A DNA stretch of 7,014 bases from an uncultured Alphaproteobacteria bacterium (GCA_903928755.1 CAIYSH010000004.1:1-7014), one strand, 5' to 3'. Shown: positions 1 to 6,336, counted from the first letter of the stretch. Notes: generated by a model from the letters alone, not told the origin. Program-made: numbers and translations.

Positions 1-98
1 ATCATCTCCGGGCTGGCCGCCTGCAGGGGCCGACGCACATCAAACAGGAACAGCGGTTCGGCTGGACGGGCTTGGCGGATTGCGTGAACATTCGACAT
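1..98 (-). CDS. N-terminal fragment of an unidentified protein, divergent from the WYL regulator
   Basis: An open frame starts at an ATG read on the minus strand (98-96) and runs off the left edge after 32 codons. AAAGGA at 111-106 lies 7 bases before the ATG, a good ribosome binding site, so the start is credible. The visible residues begin MSNVHAIRQARPAEP and continue with LFLFDVRRPLQAA. There is no obvious signal peptide and no motif I can assign to a family. It is transcribed divergently from the WYL regulator, and the 102 bp between the start codons contain a palindrome. Genes next to YafY/WYL regulators are often their targets, so this gene is a plausible regulated partner; that is inference from position. 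The function cannot be stated from 32 residues. Confidence 0.7.
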   Translation of the reverse strand, partial: MSNVHAIRQARPAEPLFLFDVRRPLQAASPEM

Positions 99-200
99 GG
101 GAGGGTCCTTTCGTTTCGGCAGGTTCACTCTGGGCTAGCATTGCGACAAAAACGGACGTAAGTTTTTGCTATGTTCTCTTTTTCGTTTTGAGGCCGGTCC
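99..200. promoter_or_regulatory. Divergent promoter region between the unidentified gene and the WYL regulator
   Basis: This 102-bp stretch separates two divergent start codons and is more AT-rich than its surroundings, especially 147-190. On the plus strand TGC-TATGTT (167-175) resembles an extended -10 element and would place the transcript start near 182, about 19 bases before the regulator's ATG. No good -35 lies 17 bases upstream of it. On the minus strand GCTAG at 139-135 partly matches the Caulobacter-type -10 (GCTANAWC), but I see no convincing -35 for it. The palindrome described separately sits between and over these elements. Individual promoter assignments are weak; that the region controls both genes is likely. 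Confidence 0.55.
147..168. promoter_or_regulatory. 22-bp palindrome, candidate operator for the WYL regulator
   Basis: CAAAAAC (147-153) and GTTTTTG (162-168) are perfect inverted 7-mers separated by 8 bases whose centre, ACGT (156-159), is itself symmetric. In all, 18 of 22 positions obey two-fold symmetry. The half-site centres are 15 bp apart, about one and a half helical turns. The site ends where the extended -10 of the downstream regulator begins, so a bound dimer could block or control that promoter as well as the divergent one. Symmetry and position are seen directly; binding by the adjacent regulator is inferred. Confidence 0.5.
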
Positions 201-1181
201 ATGCGCCATGAGAAAGCCACCCGCCTGCTAGAGCTCGCCCGTCGGCTCGCTGGTTCCGCCGAGGGGCTGACCCTGGACGAAATGGCCGCGGCCATGGGGG
301 TGGGGCGACGTACGGCCGAGCGCATGCGCGATGCCGTCCGCGACGCCTTTCCGCAGATGGAGGAGGTGGAGGATCCGCCGACCCGTCGCTGGCGTATTCC
401 CGCCGGTCTGGACGGCGTCTTCCAGGCCCCGACCGCCGACGAGTTCGCTGCCCTGCGCGCGGCAGCCGAATACTTCCGCAGCATCGGTGCCCAGGCCCGG
501 GCCAAGGCGCTTGGTAATCTGGAGCAGAAGGTGCTGTCGGCCATGCGGGCCGGGGTGCGTCGCAAGCTTGCGCCGGACCTTGAGGCCCTGCTGGAGTCCC
601 AGACCCTGGCCATCCATGCAGGTCCGCGCCCCTTTGAAGATGAGGCCGTGCTCAGCGCTGTGCGCGAGGCGATCATGTCCCTCCACCGCCTGCGCTTCAA
701 ATATGACGGCGGCTCAACCCCTGGGCGGGAGCGGGTGGTGACGCCCTTTGGCCTGATGTTCGGCCGGGCCAATTATCTGGTGGGTTCGGAAGGTGAGTCT
801 GTTGATCCCCGAACCTGGCGGCTGGACCGCCTGCGCGACATTGAGGTGACGGATATTCCAGGCGGCAGGCCGCCTGGCTTCACCCTTCAGGCCTTTCAGG
901 AGCGGAGCTTCGGCATCTACCAGGACGAGGTGGAGGATATCCGCCTGCGCATCCTGCCCCATGGCGCCGAGGAGGCCATGGGCTGGCGCTTCCACCCCAC
1001 CCAGGTCCTGACTCCCCAGGCCGATGGCTCGGTGCTGGCAGCCTTCCGGGCGGGGGGCATGCGGGAGCTGGCCTGGCACCTGTTTACCTGGGGCGACAAG
1101 GTCGAGATCCTGGCTCCCGAGCGGCTGAAGACCGTCATGCGCCAGGAACTGCAGATGGCCCTGCTGGCCCACAAGGTTTGA
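201..1181 (+). CDS. YafY-type HTH and WYL-domain transcriptional regulator
   Basis: A predicted cytoplasmic DNA-binding protein of 326 residues, a usual length for the family. Residues 1-50 form a winged helix-turn-helix: MRHEKATRLLELARRLAGS, then GLTLDEMAAAMGVGRRTAERM with the recognition helix near 34-45. The WYL domain covers about 150-220, with TPFGLMFGRANYLVG at 181-195 and TWRLDRLRDIEV at 205-216. A C-terminal WCX-like segment at 283-309 includes MRELAWHLFTWG. The name-giving W-Y-L triplet reads N-Y-L (191-193), a common variation. WYL domains are thought to sense small ligands, including nucleic acid fragments; the ligand here is unknown. GAGG at 190-193 is 7 bases before the ATG, which supports this start. 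It diverges from the unidentified gene at 1-98 across a palindrome that is probably its operator. Its stop lies 7 bp from the convergent mcd stop. Confidence 0.92.
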   Translation: MRHEKATRLLELARRLAGSAEGLTLDEMAAAMGVGRRTAERMRDAVRDAFPQMEEVEDPPTRRWRIPAGLDGVFQAPTADEFAALRAAAEYFRSIGAQARAKALGNLEQKVLSAMRAGVRRKLAPDLEALLESQTLAIHAGPRPFEDEAVLSAVREAIMSLHRLRFKYDGGSTPGRERVVTPFGLMFGRANYLVGSEGESVDPRTWRLDRLRDIEVTDIPGGRPPGFTLQAFQERSFGIYQDEVEDIRLRILPHGAEEAMGWRFHPTQVLTPQADGSVLAAFRAGGMRELAWHLFTWGDKVEILAPERLKTVMRQELQMALLAHKV

Positions 1182-1188
1182 GGGGTCC

Positions 1189-2838
1189 CTAGTTTGCGCC
1201 CTCCAGCAGGCGTCGGGCGATGACCTGGGCCTGGATTTCACCGGCCCCTTCAAAGATGTTGAGGATGCGGGCGTCAGCCAGCAGGCGGCTGGCGGGCTGT
1301 TCTACGGCGAAGCCCGTCCCCCCGTGGATCTGGACGCCATTGTCCGCACAGGCCCAGGCGATGCGGGCGGCCGTCAGCTTGGCCATGCCGGCTTCCAGGT
1401 CGCAGCGTCGTCCTTCGTCCTTGGCGCGGGCGGCGAACCAGGCCAGGCGCCGGGCCCCCAATAATTCTGCGGCCATCATGGCCAGCTTGTTGGCCACCCG
1501 CGGGAAGTTTGCGATGGGCTGGCCGAACTGCCGCCTCTGCAGGGCATAGTCCAGGGCGGAGTCGAGGGCGGCCTGACCTACACCAATGGCCCGCGCCGCC
1601 GTCTGGATGCGCGCGCTCTCAAAGGTCGCCATCAACTGGGAGAAACCCTGACCCAGGACGCCGCCCAGGACATTGGCGTCGGCGACCTCGAAGCCGTCAA
1701 AGGCGATTTCGTATTCCTTCATGCCCCGATAGCCGATCACCGCGATCTCACCGCCCGACATACCCGGCGCCGGGAAGGGATCAGCGACGGTCCCCCGTGG
1801 CTTTTCCGCCAGCAGCATGGTCAGGCCGCGATGGTCCTTCGAGGCCGGATCGGTGCGGACCAGCAGGGTCATCACATCGGCCCGGGCCGCATGGGTGATC
1901 CAGGTCTTGGCACCCGTCACCTTCCAGAAATCGCCGACCTTCTCGGCCCGGGTGCGCAGGGCGCCGAGGTCTGATCCGGTCTCCGGTTCGGTGAAGACTG
2001 CCGTGGGTATGATCTCGCCGCTGGTGATCCGTGTCAGGAAACGGACCTTCTGGTCATCCGTGCCGTGGGCCAGGATCAGCTCGACGGCGATTTCGGACCG
2101 GGTGCCCAGGGACCCGGCACCGATCCATCCCCGGGACAGGGCTTCCGAAACCACGCACATGGCGATCTTGCCCAGGCCCGATCCGCCGTAGGCTTCCGGT
2201 GCGGTCAGGCCGAAGACGCCCAGGTCGGCCAGTTCCTTCAGAAGTTCGATGGGGATCAGCTCATCACGCAGATGCCAGCCCTGGGCGAAGGGCGTGACCT
2301 TCTGGGCGGTGAAGGCGGTGAACTGGTCGGCGATCTGTTGCAGGGTCTCATCCAGACCGCTGGCTTCCAGGGACAGCCTGCCCCGGGCGGCATCCAGCAG
2401 GTCGACAATGCGGGTCTTCACCGCCTGGCCGGCACCGGGTCGCAGGGCGTCGATCAGTCCGGCGAACTGCCCGCCATCCAGACCCAGATCGCCAGGCCGG
2501 AAGACTTCGCCCTGGTTCATCGGCAGACCGCCCGCCAACTGGCTGAGATATTCAAAGGCCAGCAGCTGGGCGGGCAGGGCCTCGTTCTCTGTCAGTTGAC
2601 CCTGGTCCGCCAGGTCTGCCGCCCAGACTGCTGTCTGCCGCAGGGTCTGGTCATAGGCTGCCGCCCAGGCCAGGCCGTGAACCACATGCTGTTCGGCATC
2701 CAGGGCGCGCCGGTCGACCTTGCCATCCGGCGCGGTCCGCAGGGCCACTGCGCGTCGGGCTTGGTCGGCATAGGCCTCGGCCGCCAGGGCCGCACGGTCC
2801 AGAAGGGCGATCAGGTCGGGCAGGATCAGGTCACTCAT
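1189..2838 (-). CDS. mcd: (2S)-methylsuccinyl-CoA dehydrogenase
   Basis: An FAD-dependent acyl-CoA dehydrogenase of 549 residues; ordinary family members have about 380-400. The roughly 165-residue N-terminal extension, with the segment GGLPMNQGEVFRP (103-115), is typical of Mcd, which oxidises (2S)-methylsuccinyl-CoA to mesaconyl-CoA in the ethylmalonyl-CoA pathway for acetyl-CoA assimilation. The dehydrogenase core includes GWHLRDELIP (187-196), SLGTRSEIAVELI (243-255), the FAD/substrate segment FTEPETGSDLGALRT (282-296), TWITHAARADVM (312-323), FESARIQTAARAIGV (406-420), RRQFGQPIANFPRVANKLAM (435-454), IHGGTGF (504-510) and NIFEGAGEIQAQVIARRLL (527-545). Glu530 in IFEG is the expected catalytic base. 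The frame is open back to 3339, but that part lies over the GST gene. ATG 2838 gives the conserved N-terminus MSDLILPDL. No proper Shine-Dalgarno precedes it; see the promoter entry. No other pathway gene is visible. The family is certain; the Mcd assignment rests on recalled homologues and is strong. Confidence 0.92.
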   Translation of the reverse strand: MSDLILPDLIALLDRAALAAEAYADQARRAVALRTAPDGKVDRRALDAEQHVVHGLAWAAAYDQTLRQTAVWAADLADQGQLTENEALPAQLLAFEYLSQLAGGLPMNQGEVFRPGDLGLDGGQFAGLIDALRPGAGQAVKTRIVDLLDAARGRLSLEASGLDETLQQIADQFTAFTAQKVTPFAQGWHLRDELIPIELLKELADLGVFGLTAPEAYGGSGLGKIAMCVVSEALSRGWIGAGSLGTRSEIAVELILAHGTDDQKVRFLTRITSGEIIPTAVFTEPETGSDLGALRTRAEKVGDFWKVTGAKTWITHAARADVMTLLVRTDPASKDHRGLTMLLAEKPRGTVADPFPAPGMSGGEIAVIGYRGMKEYEIAFDGFEVADANVLGGVLGQGFSQLMATFESARIQTAARAIGVGQAALDSALDYALQRRQFGQPIANFPRVANKLAMMAAELLGARRLAWFAARAKDEGRRCDLEAGMAKLTAARIAWACADNGVQIHGGTGFAVEQPASRLLADARILNIFEGAGEIQAQVIARRLLEGAN

Positions 2839-2844
2839 GCCGAC

Positions 2845-2873
2845 ATCATATCCGTCCCTTGGGGCCGATCCAA
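2845..2873 (-). promoter_or_regulatory. Candidate mcd promoter giving a leaderless transcript
   Basis: Read on the minus strand, TTGGAT (2873-2868) and TATGAT (2850-2845) are separated by exactly 17 bases. TATGAT matches the -10 consensus at 5 of 6 positions and TTGGAT matches the -35 at 3 of 6. If the hexamer spans -12 to -7, position +1 is base 2838, the A of the mcd ATG. No Shine-Dalgarno lies 5-12 bases upstream of that ATG; the nearest purine run, AGGGA at 2859-2855, is 16 bases away. Both facts fit a leaderless mRNA, a common form in Caulobacter-type bacteria. A weaker promoter further upstream cannot be excluded. Confidence 0.5.
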
Positions 2874-2931
2874 CCTTGCCCCGACGTCCGCTGCCCGATA
2901 CCCCTTTTAGAAGCCATTTGGAGACTCCCCC

Positions 2932-3561
2932 ATGCTCGTCGTCCACCACCTCAATGATTCCAGGTCCCAGCGCATTCTGTGGCTGCTGGAAGAGCTGAAC
3001 CTGCCCTACGAGATCAAGTTCTACGCCCGGGATGCCGCCACCCGCCTGGCACCGCCAGAACTGACGACCCTCCATCCCCTGGGCAAATCCCCGGTGGTGA
3101 CCGAGGGCGAGGCCATCGTCATCGAGTCGGGTGCCATCATCGACTACATCCTCCGTCGCCACGCCGACGGCCGTCTGGCTCCCGATCCCACGACCTCTGA
3201 CTATGATGTCTACCAGCAGTGGCTCCACTATGCCGAAGGCTCGGCCATGCTGCCCTTGATGCTCAACATGTATGTCATGCGCCTGGGTGAGGCCGGTGCG
3301 CCCCTGCACCCCCGCATCCAGAGCGAGATCGCCAATCACCTTGGCTATGTGGAGACATCCCTGGCCGGGAAGGACTGGCTGATGGGCGATTTCTCTGCCG
3401 CCGACGTCCAGATGAGTTTTGTGGGCGAGGTCACCGGCGCTTTCGGACTCTACGAGGCCTATCCGAACATTGCTGCCTGGGTGAAGCGCTTCCAGGGCCG
3501 CCCCGCCTACCGCACCGCCCTGACCAAGGGCGGGCCCTACAATATGGGTCCCAAGGACTAA
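2932..3561 (+). CDS. Glutathione S-transferase family protein, Gtt1-like
   Basis: A predicted cytosolic GST of 209 residues, normal for the family. The N-terminal thioredoxin-like domain occupies about 1-78: LVVHHLNDSRSQRILWLLEE (2-21) has the small-residue active-site turn with Ser10 and Ser12. LHPLGKSPVV (47-56) carries the cis-proline Pro54 that shapes the glutathione site, and IESGAIIDYIL (64-74) holds the Glu65-Ser66 pair that binds the glutamyl part of glutathione. The helical C-terminal domain runs from about 88 and includes the conserved N-capping segment FSAADVQMS (154-162). The HHLNDSRSQRILWLLEEL pattern resembles the fungal Gtt1-like branch common in proteobacteria; its substrate is not known. 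GGAG at 2920-2923 is 8 bases before the ATG. It diverges from mcd across 93 bp, and its stop is 6 bp from the convergent MATE stop, followed by a strong hairpin. Confidence 0.93.
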   Translation: MLVVHHLNDSRSQRILWLLEELNLPYEIKFYARDAATRLAPPELTTLHPLGKSPVVTEGEAIVIESGAIIDYILRRHADGRLAPDPTTSDYDVYQQWLHYAEGSAMLPLMLNMYVMRLGEAGAPLHPRIQSEIANHLGYVETSLAGKDWLMGDFSAADVQMSFVGEVTGAFGLYEAYPNIAAWVKRFQGRPAYRTALTKGGPYNMGPKD

Positions 3562-3567
3562 GCCCTT

Positions 3568-4944
3568 CTAGGCCTCCGCCTGACCCTTGGTCGGGCGGGG
3601 CCCCCACGGGGTCATGGCGACAAAGCCTGCCGTGGCCAGCCCCATGGTCGCCATGGCAGCTGCCACAAGGGCAAACAGGGCCCACGTCGGGGCCTGATGG
3701 GCCACAAGCGCCCAGCCGCCGAAACCGACAACAGCCATACGAAGCGTGCCAGCCAGCAGCGGCCCCAGGATCCGCCCCGCGCCCTGGGATGCAAAATACA
3801 ATGCCAGGCTCATTCCGAAAAAGGCGAAGGTCGGTCCTACGAAGTGCAGGTAGAGCGAGGCGGCAGCCCTGACGCCTTCATCCTTTGAGAAGATATTGAC
3901 CCACAGGCCGGGAGCCAGGCCCAGGAGAAGCCCCAGGACGCCAAGTCCGATGGCGGCCATGATCCCCGCAGTCCAGGCGACCCTCCGGGCTCTGGGAATA
4001 TCCCGGGCACCAATGGCCAGGCCGACCATGGGCAGGGCGGCGACGCCCACGGAGAAGGCAACAGGCACCAACAGGAATTCCAGCCGCGATCCGATGCCGT
4101 AACCTGCGAGGGTCTGGACGCCGAACCGTGCGGCAATGGCCGTGACGATCAGGACCGTCCCCACGGTCTGGATCGGCGACAGCAGGGCCGGGGCACCGAC
4201 CTTCAGAATGTCCATGAACTGCTCGCTGTTCAGTGGCCCGAAAACCTTGAGCCGGACCCTGGCCTTTGCCGAGGTCAGCATGAGGAACATCAGGCAGCAG
4301 CTGAGGATGGAGATCGAAACCTGGCCCAGACCTACCCCGACAATGCCCAGCCGGGGCGCAGGGCCCCAGCCAAAACAGAGGCTGCCGCCGAGGACAACCT
4401 GCAGGGCCGCCCCCGCCAGCATGATGCCGGCCGGGCCGGACATGTTACCCGACCCCCGGAGCACGGAGGCGAAGATGTTGCTCAGCCAGACTGAGGCTGC
4501 TGCAGCGAAGACCACAGCAGCATAGACCGTCGCCAGCCGCAGGGTTTCGCCCTTGCCACCCAGCAGACCAAACAGGTGCGCGCCGAACCCGGAGAGCAGG
4601 ACGGTAAAGAACAGACCCATGATCAGGCCGATCACCAGGCCGTGCCGCGCCAGGCTCGCAGCCCGATCGGTATCACCGGCCCCCAGGGCGCGACTCACGG
4701 CGGAGGAGACGCCGCCGCCCATGGCACCGGCGCTCATCATCCCCATCAGCATGATCAGGGGCAGGACCAGCGCTGCAGCCGCCAGATTTTCCGGGCCAAG
4801 GCGCCCGATATAGGCGGTCTCCGCAATCGAGACGGCGGTGGTGGCCATCATGCCAAGCAGGTTCGGCGCGGCCAGTCTCGCCAGGGTTCTGGCCACAGGC
4901 GCGGTCAGCAGGGGATTGGCTTTGGGGGGTGTCGGATCAACCAT
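3568..4944 (-). CDS. MATE family multidrug efflux transporter
   Basis: A 458-residue inner-membrane antiporter expected to export drugs or metabolites using a sodium or proton gradient. Almost the whole chain is hydrophobic and consistent with 12 helices in two related halves. The first half opens with APNLLGMMATTAVSIAETAY (26-45) and the second with VGAPALLSPIQTVGTVLIV (249-267). The halves share glycine-rich hairpins: FASVLRGSGNMSGPAGIML (158-176) corresponds to YFASQGAGRILGPLLAGTL (383-401). The short soluble C-terminus ends PRPTKGQAEA. I chose ATG 4944 because AGGA (4954-4951) lies 6 bases upstream; the frame extends only 11 codons further, to a TTG at 4977. It converges with the GST gene, sharing a 6-bp gap, and diverges from the M20 peptidase. 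Substrate cannot be predicted from sequence. The assignment to the NorM, DinF or another MATE branch was not resolved. Confidence 0.93.
   Translation of the reverse strand: MVDPTPPKANPLLTAPVARTLARLAAPNLLGMMATTAVSIAETAYIGRLGPENLAAAALVLPLIMLMGMMSAGAMGGGVSSAVSRALGAGDTDRAASLARHGLVIGLIMGLFFTVLLSGFGAHLFGLLGGKGETLRLATVYAAVVFAAAASVWLSNIFASVLRGSGNMSGPAGIMLAGAALQVVLGGSLCFGWGPAPRLGIVGVGLGQVSISILSCCLMFLMLTSAKARVRLKVFGPLNSEQFMDILKVGAPALLSPIQTVGTVLIVTAIAARFGVQTLAGYGIGSRLEFLLVPVAFSVGVAALPMVGLAIGARDIPRARRVAWTAGIMAAIGLGVLGLLLGLAPGLWVNIFSKDEGVRAAASLYLHFVGPTFAFFGMSLALYFASQGAGRILGPLLAGTLRMAVVGFGGWALVAHQAPTWALFALVAAAMATMGLATAGFVAMTPWGPRPTKGQAEA
3574..3600 (+). terminator. GC-rich stem-loop just past the GST stop codon
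   Basis: CCGCCTGACC (3576-3585) pairs with GGTCGGGCGG (3589-3598) around a 3-base loop. Two more outer pairs (3575-3599, 3574-3600) give 12 pairs, two of them G-U in plus-strand RNA. In minus-strand RNA those two positions become A-C mismatches, so the fold favours the GST transcript. It starts 12 bases after the GST stop and lies over the last codons of the MATE gene. No T-tract follows, so it is not a classic intrinsic terminator. It may be a transcript 3' end or a barrier between the convergent genes. Confidence 0.4.
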
Positions 4945-5052
4945 TCGAAATCCTAGGCCCCAAATCAGGGAAAGCAAAAGCCTGACCTTGGGGCAATGTC
5001 TTCCGGTCGGTCCATGGTAGGACTAGGGTGACCCGAAATCAGGAGATACCCG
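4945..5052. promoter_or_regulatory. Divergent promoter region between the MATE transporter and M20 peptidase
   Basis: These 108 bp must hold the promoters of both divergent genes. For the MATE gene, TTGCTT (4977-4972) and TAGGAT (4955-4950), 16 bases apart on the minus strand, are promoter-like. However, TAGGAT overlaps the AGGA ribosome site at 4954-4951, so both cannot serve the same transcript. For the peptidase I find only AGGAGA (5041-5046), a strong ribosome site 6 bases before its ATG, and no convincing -35/-10 pair. I found no clear operator palindrome. Confidence 0.35.
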
Positions 5053-6279
5053 ATGCGGATTTTGCCCGCCCTGACCCTTGCCTGTGTCCTGGCGCTTCCT
5101 GCCCAGGCGGCCCCCCGAAATGACCGGCTCTGGGCGGCCGCCCAGGCGCAGGTACCGACAGCCGTCGAGACCCTCAAGTCCCTGGTCAATATCGAGACAC
5201 CTTCCCGGGACGTGGGGGGGATGGCTGAATTGGGTGACCTTCTGGCGGGTCGTCTCGCGGGTCTGGGTGCCCAGGTGGAGAAGATCCCGACGGCGGCCCC
5301 GGCCCATGGCTCGGTGATTGTCGGAAGGTTCACCGGGACGGGTAAGGCCAGGATTCTGCTCATCGCCCACATGGATACGATCTACCCGGCAGGATCCCTG
5401 GCCAAACGGCCCTTCCGGATCGAGGGCGACAAGGCCTACGGCCCTGGAATCGCGGATGACAAGAGCGGTGTGACGGTCATCCTGCACAGCCTGGCGGTCC
5501 TGAAGGGCCAGGGCTTCCGGCGGTATGGCCAACTCACCGTCATGTTCAACACCGACGAGGAACAGACCTCGGTTTTCTCCGGGAAGATCGTCACGGACCT
5601 TGCCAGCAAGGCCGATGTGGTCATGTCCTTTGAACCCAGCACGGTCGGGGTAGAGATCATCCCCCGGGCCGCCGCCGGCAATGGTGAGACCCGGGTCATG
5701 GTCACCGGCCGCGCCGCCCATGCCGGCGCCGAGCCCGAGCGCGGCCGCAACGCCCTGGTGGAAGCCGCCGACATCGTTCTGAAGACCCGCGACCTTGATG
5801 ACCCGGCCCGGGGCTTCCGGTTCAACTGGACCCAGGAGACCAGTGGCAGCATCCGCAACCAGATCCCCGATCAGGCGGTGATTTCCGCCGACACCCGCCA
5901 CATGTCCAGGGCCGTGCTGGACGACAAGCTGGCCCAGCTGGCCGAACGCCTGAAGTCGCCCCTGGTGCCGGATACGACCGCGAGGATTGACTACCGCCCC
6001 GGCCGCCCGGGCTATTTCGCCGACGCCCCGTCCAACGCCCTGATTGAAAAGTCCGTGGCGGTCTACAAGGAGGTCGGCGGGACGCTTGTGCCCATCCCGG
6101 CCATGACAGCCAGCTCTGACGCCGGCTATGCCCAGGTCTCCGGCAAGCCGGTCATCGAAGGCTTTGGCCTGCCCGGCGCCGGCTATCATTCCTCGGAGGA
6201 GGAATACGTCGATCTCACCCGCATCGCCCCGCGGATCTATCTGACGGCGCGGATGGTCATGGAGCTGAGCGGTCGGTAG
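5053..6279 (+). CDS. Exported M20 zinc metallopeptidase, carboxypeptidase G2-like (glutamate carboxypeptidase)
   Basis: A 408-residue precursor with a Sec signal peptide (MRILPALTLACVLALPAQA, cleavage near 19-20), so probably periplasmic. It follows Pseudomonas carboxypeptidase G2, which removes C-terminal glutamate from folates such as methotrexate, along its whole length. The di-zinc set is complete and matches CPG2 spacing: His106 in AHMDTIYP, bridging Asp135 in GIADDKSG, catalytic Glu169 and ligand Glu170 in NTDEEQTS, Glu194 in SFEPS, and His379 in GYHSSEEEYVD. The dimerisation/lid domain includes GRAAHAGAEPERGRNALVEA (219-238) with His223, then RFNWT (256-260), Asn269, Arg282 and Arg318. 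The position equivalent to CPG2 Lys208, a proposed glutamate contact, is Ile202. AGGAGA (5041-5046) lies 6 bases before the ATG. Cys11 is too early and in a poor context for a lipoprotein. Folate or glutamyl-peptide hydrolysis is likely; the exact substrate is uncertain. Confidence 0.93.
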   Translation: MRILPALTLACVLALPAQAAPRNDRLWAAAQAQVPTAVETLKSLVNIETPSRDVGGMAELGDLLAGRLAGLGAQVEKIPTAAPAHGSVIVGRFTGTGKARILLIAHMDTIYPAGSLAKRPFRIEGDKAYGPGIADDKSGVTVILHSLAVLKGQGFRRYGQLTVMFNTDEEQTSVFSGKIVTDLASKADVVMSFEPSTVGVEIIPRAAAGNGETRVMVTGRAAHAGAEPERGRNALVEAADIVLKTRDLDDPARGFRFNWTQETSGSIRNQIPDQAVISADTRHMSRAVLDDKLAQLAERLKSPLVPDTTARIDYRPGRPGYFADAPSNALIEKSVAVYKEVGGTLVPIPAMTASSDAGYAQVSGKPVIEGFGLPGAGYHSSEEEYVDLTRIAPRIYLTARMVMELSGR

Positions 6280-6298
6280 GCAGCGACCCTCTGCCTGC
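6276..6298 (+). terminator. Stem-loop overlapping the M20 peptidase stop codon
   Basis: GTAGGCAG (6276-6283) pairs with CTGCCTGC (6291-6298), giving 8 pairs with one G-U around a 7-base loop. The TAG stop (6277-6279) is inside the stem. No T-run follows, so an intrinsic terminator is not established. It could mark or protect the 3' end of the peptidase mRNA before the next gene's candidate promoter. Confidence 0.3.
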
Positions 6299-6307
6299 GT
6301 CCGTGCA

Positions 6308-6336
6308 TTGCCTCATCCGCCACCCGTGGCTAGGTT
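6308..6336 (+). promoter_or_regulatory. Candidate housekeeping promoter for the small exported protein
   Basis: TTGCCTC (6308-6314) and GCTAGGTT (6329-6336) are 14 bases apart. The Caulobacter housekeeping consensus is TTGACGS, 10-14 bases, GCTANAWC. The -35 matches at 5 of 7 positions and the -10 at 6 of 8, counting the N. The implied transcript start near 6342 leaves room for GGAG at 6350-6353 before the ATG at 6362. This would let the small gene be expressed independently of the upstream peptidase. The match is moderate and could be chance. Confidence 0.35.

Noticed and set aside
125..772. Minus-strand open frame opposite the WYL regulator
   Set aside because: It is serine/arginine/alanine-rich shadow sequence. 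The plus-strand regulator has clear HTH and WYL motifs and a ribosome site.
1180..1202. Possible terminator between the WYL regulator and mcd (GAGGG with CCCTC)
   Set aside because: Only five pairs with a 14-base or longer loop and no T-run; likely chance in GC-rich sequence.
2065..2910. Long plus-strand open frame opposite mcd
   Set aside because: It is an antisense shadow of the conserved dehydrogenase: glutamine/glycine-rich with no domain pattern.
2839..3339. In-frame N-terminal extension of the mcd reading frame, 167 codons beyond ATG 2838
   Set aside because: It lies antisense to the well-supported GST gene, and Mcd homology begins at the MSDLILPDL start.
5053..5088. Lipoprotein signal in the M20 peptidase (Cys11)
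   Set aside because: The residues before Cys11 (T-L-A) do not fit a lipobox, and the cysteine is in the middle of the hydrophobic stretch. An AQA cleavage site for signal peptidase I is clear.
5214..5220. Run of seven G in the peptidase gene, considered as a phase-variable tract
   Set aside because: Too short to be convincing; the frame is intact, and the gene is not a typical phase-variable surface function.
5023..6189. Long minus-strand open frame opposite the M20 peptidase
   Set aside because: The plus-strand gene has complete catalytic motifs and a signal peptide. The antisense frame shows glycine- and arginine-rich low-information sequence typical of GC-rich shadow frames.
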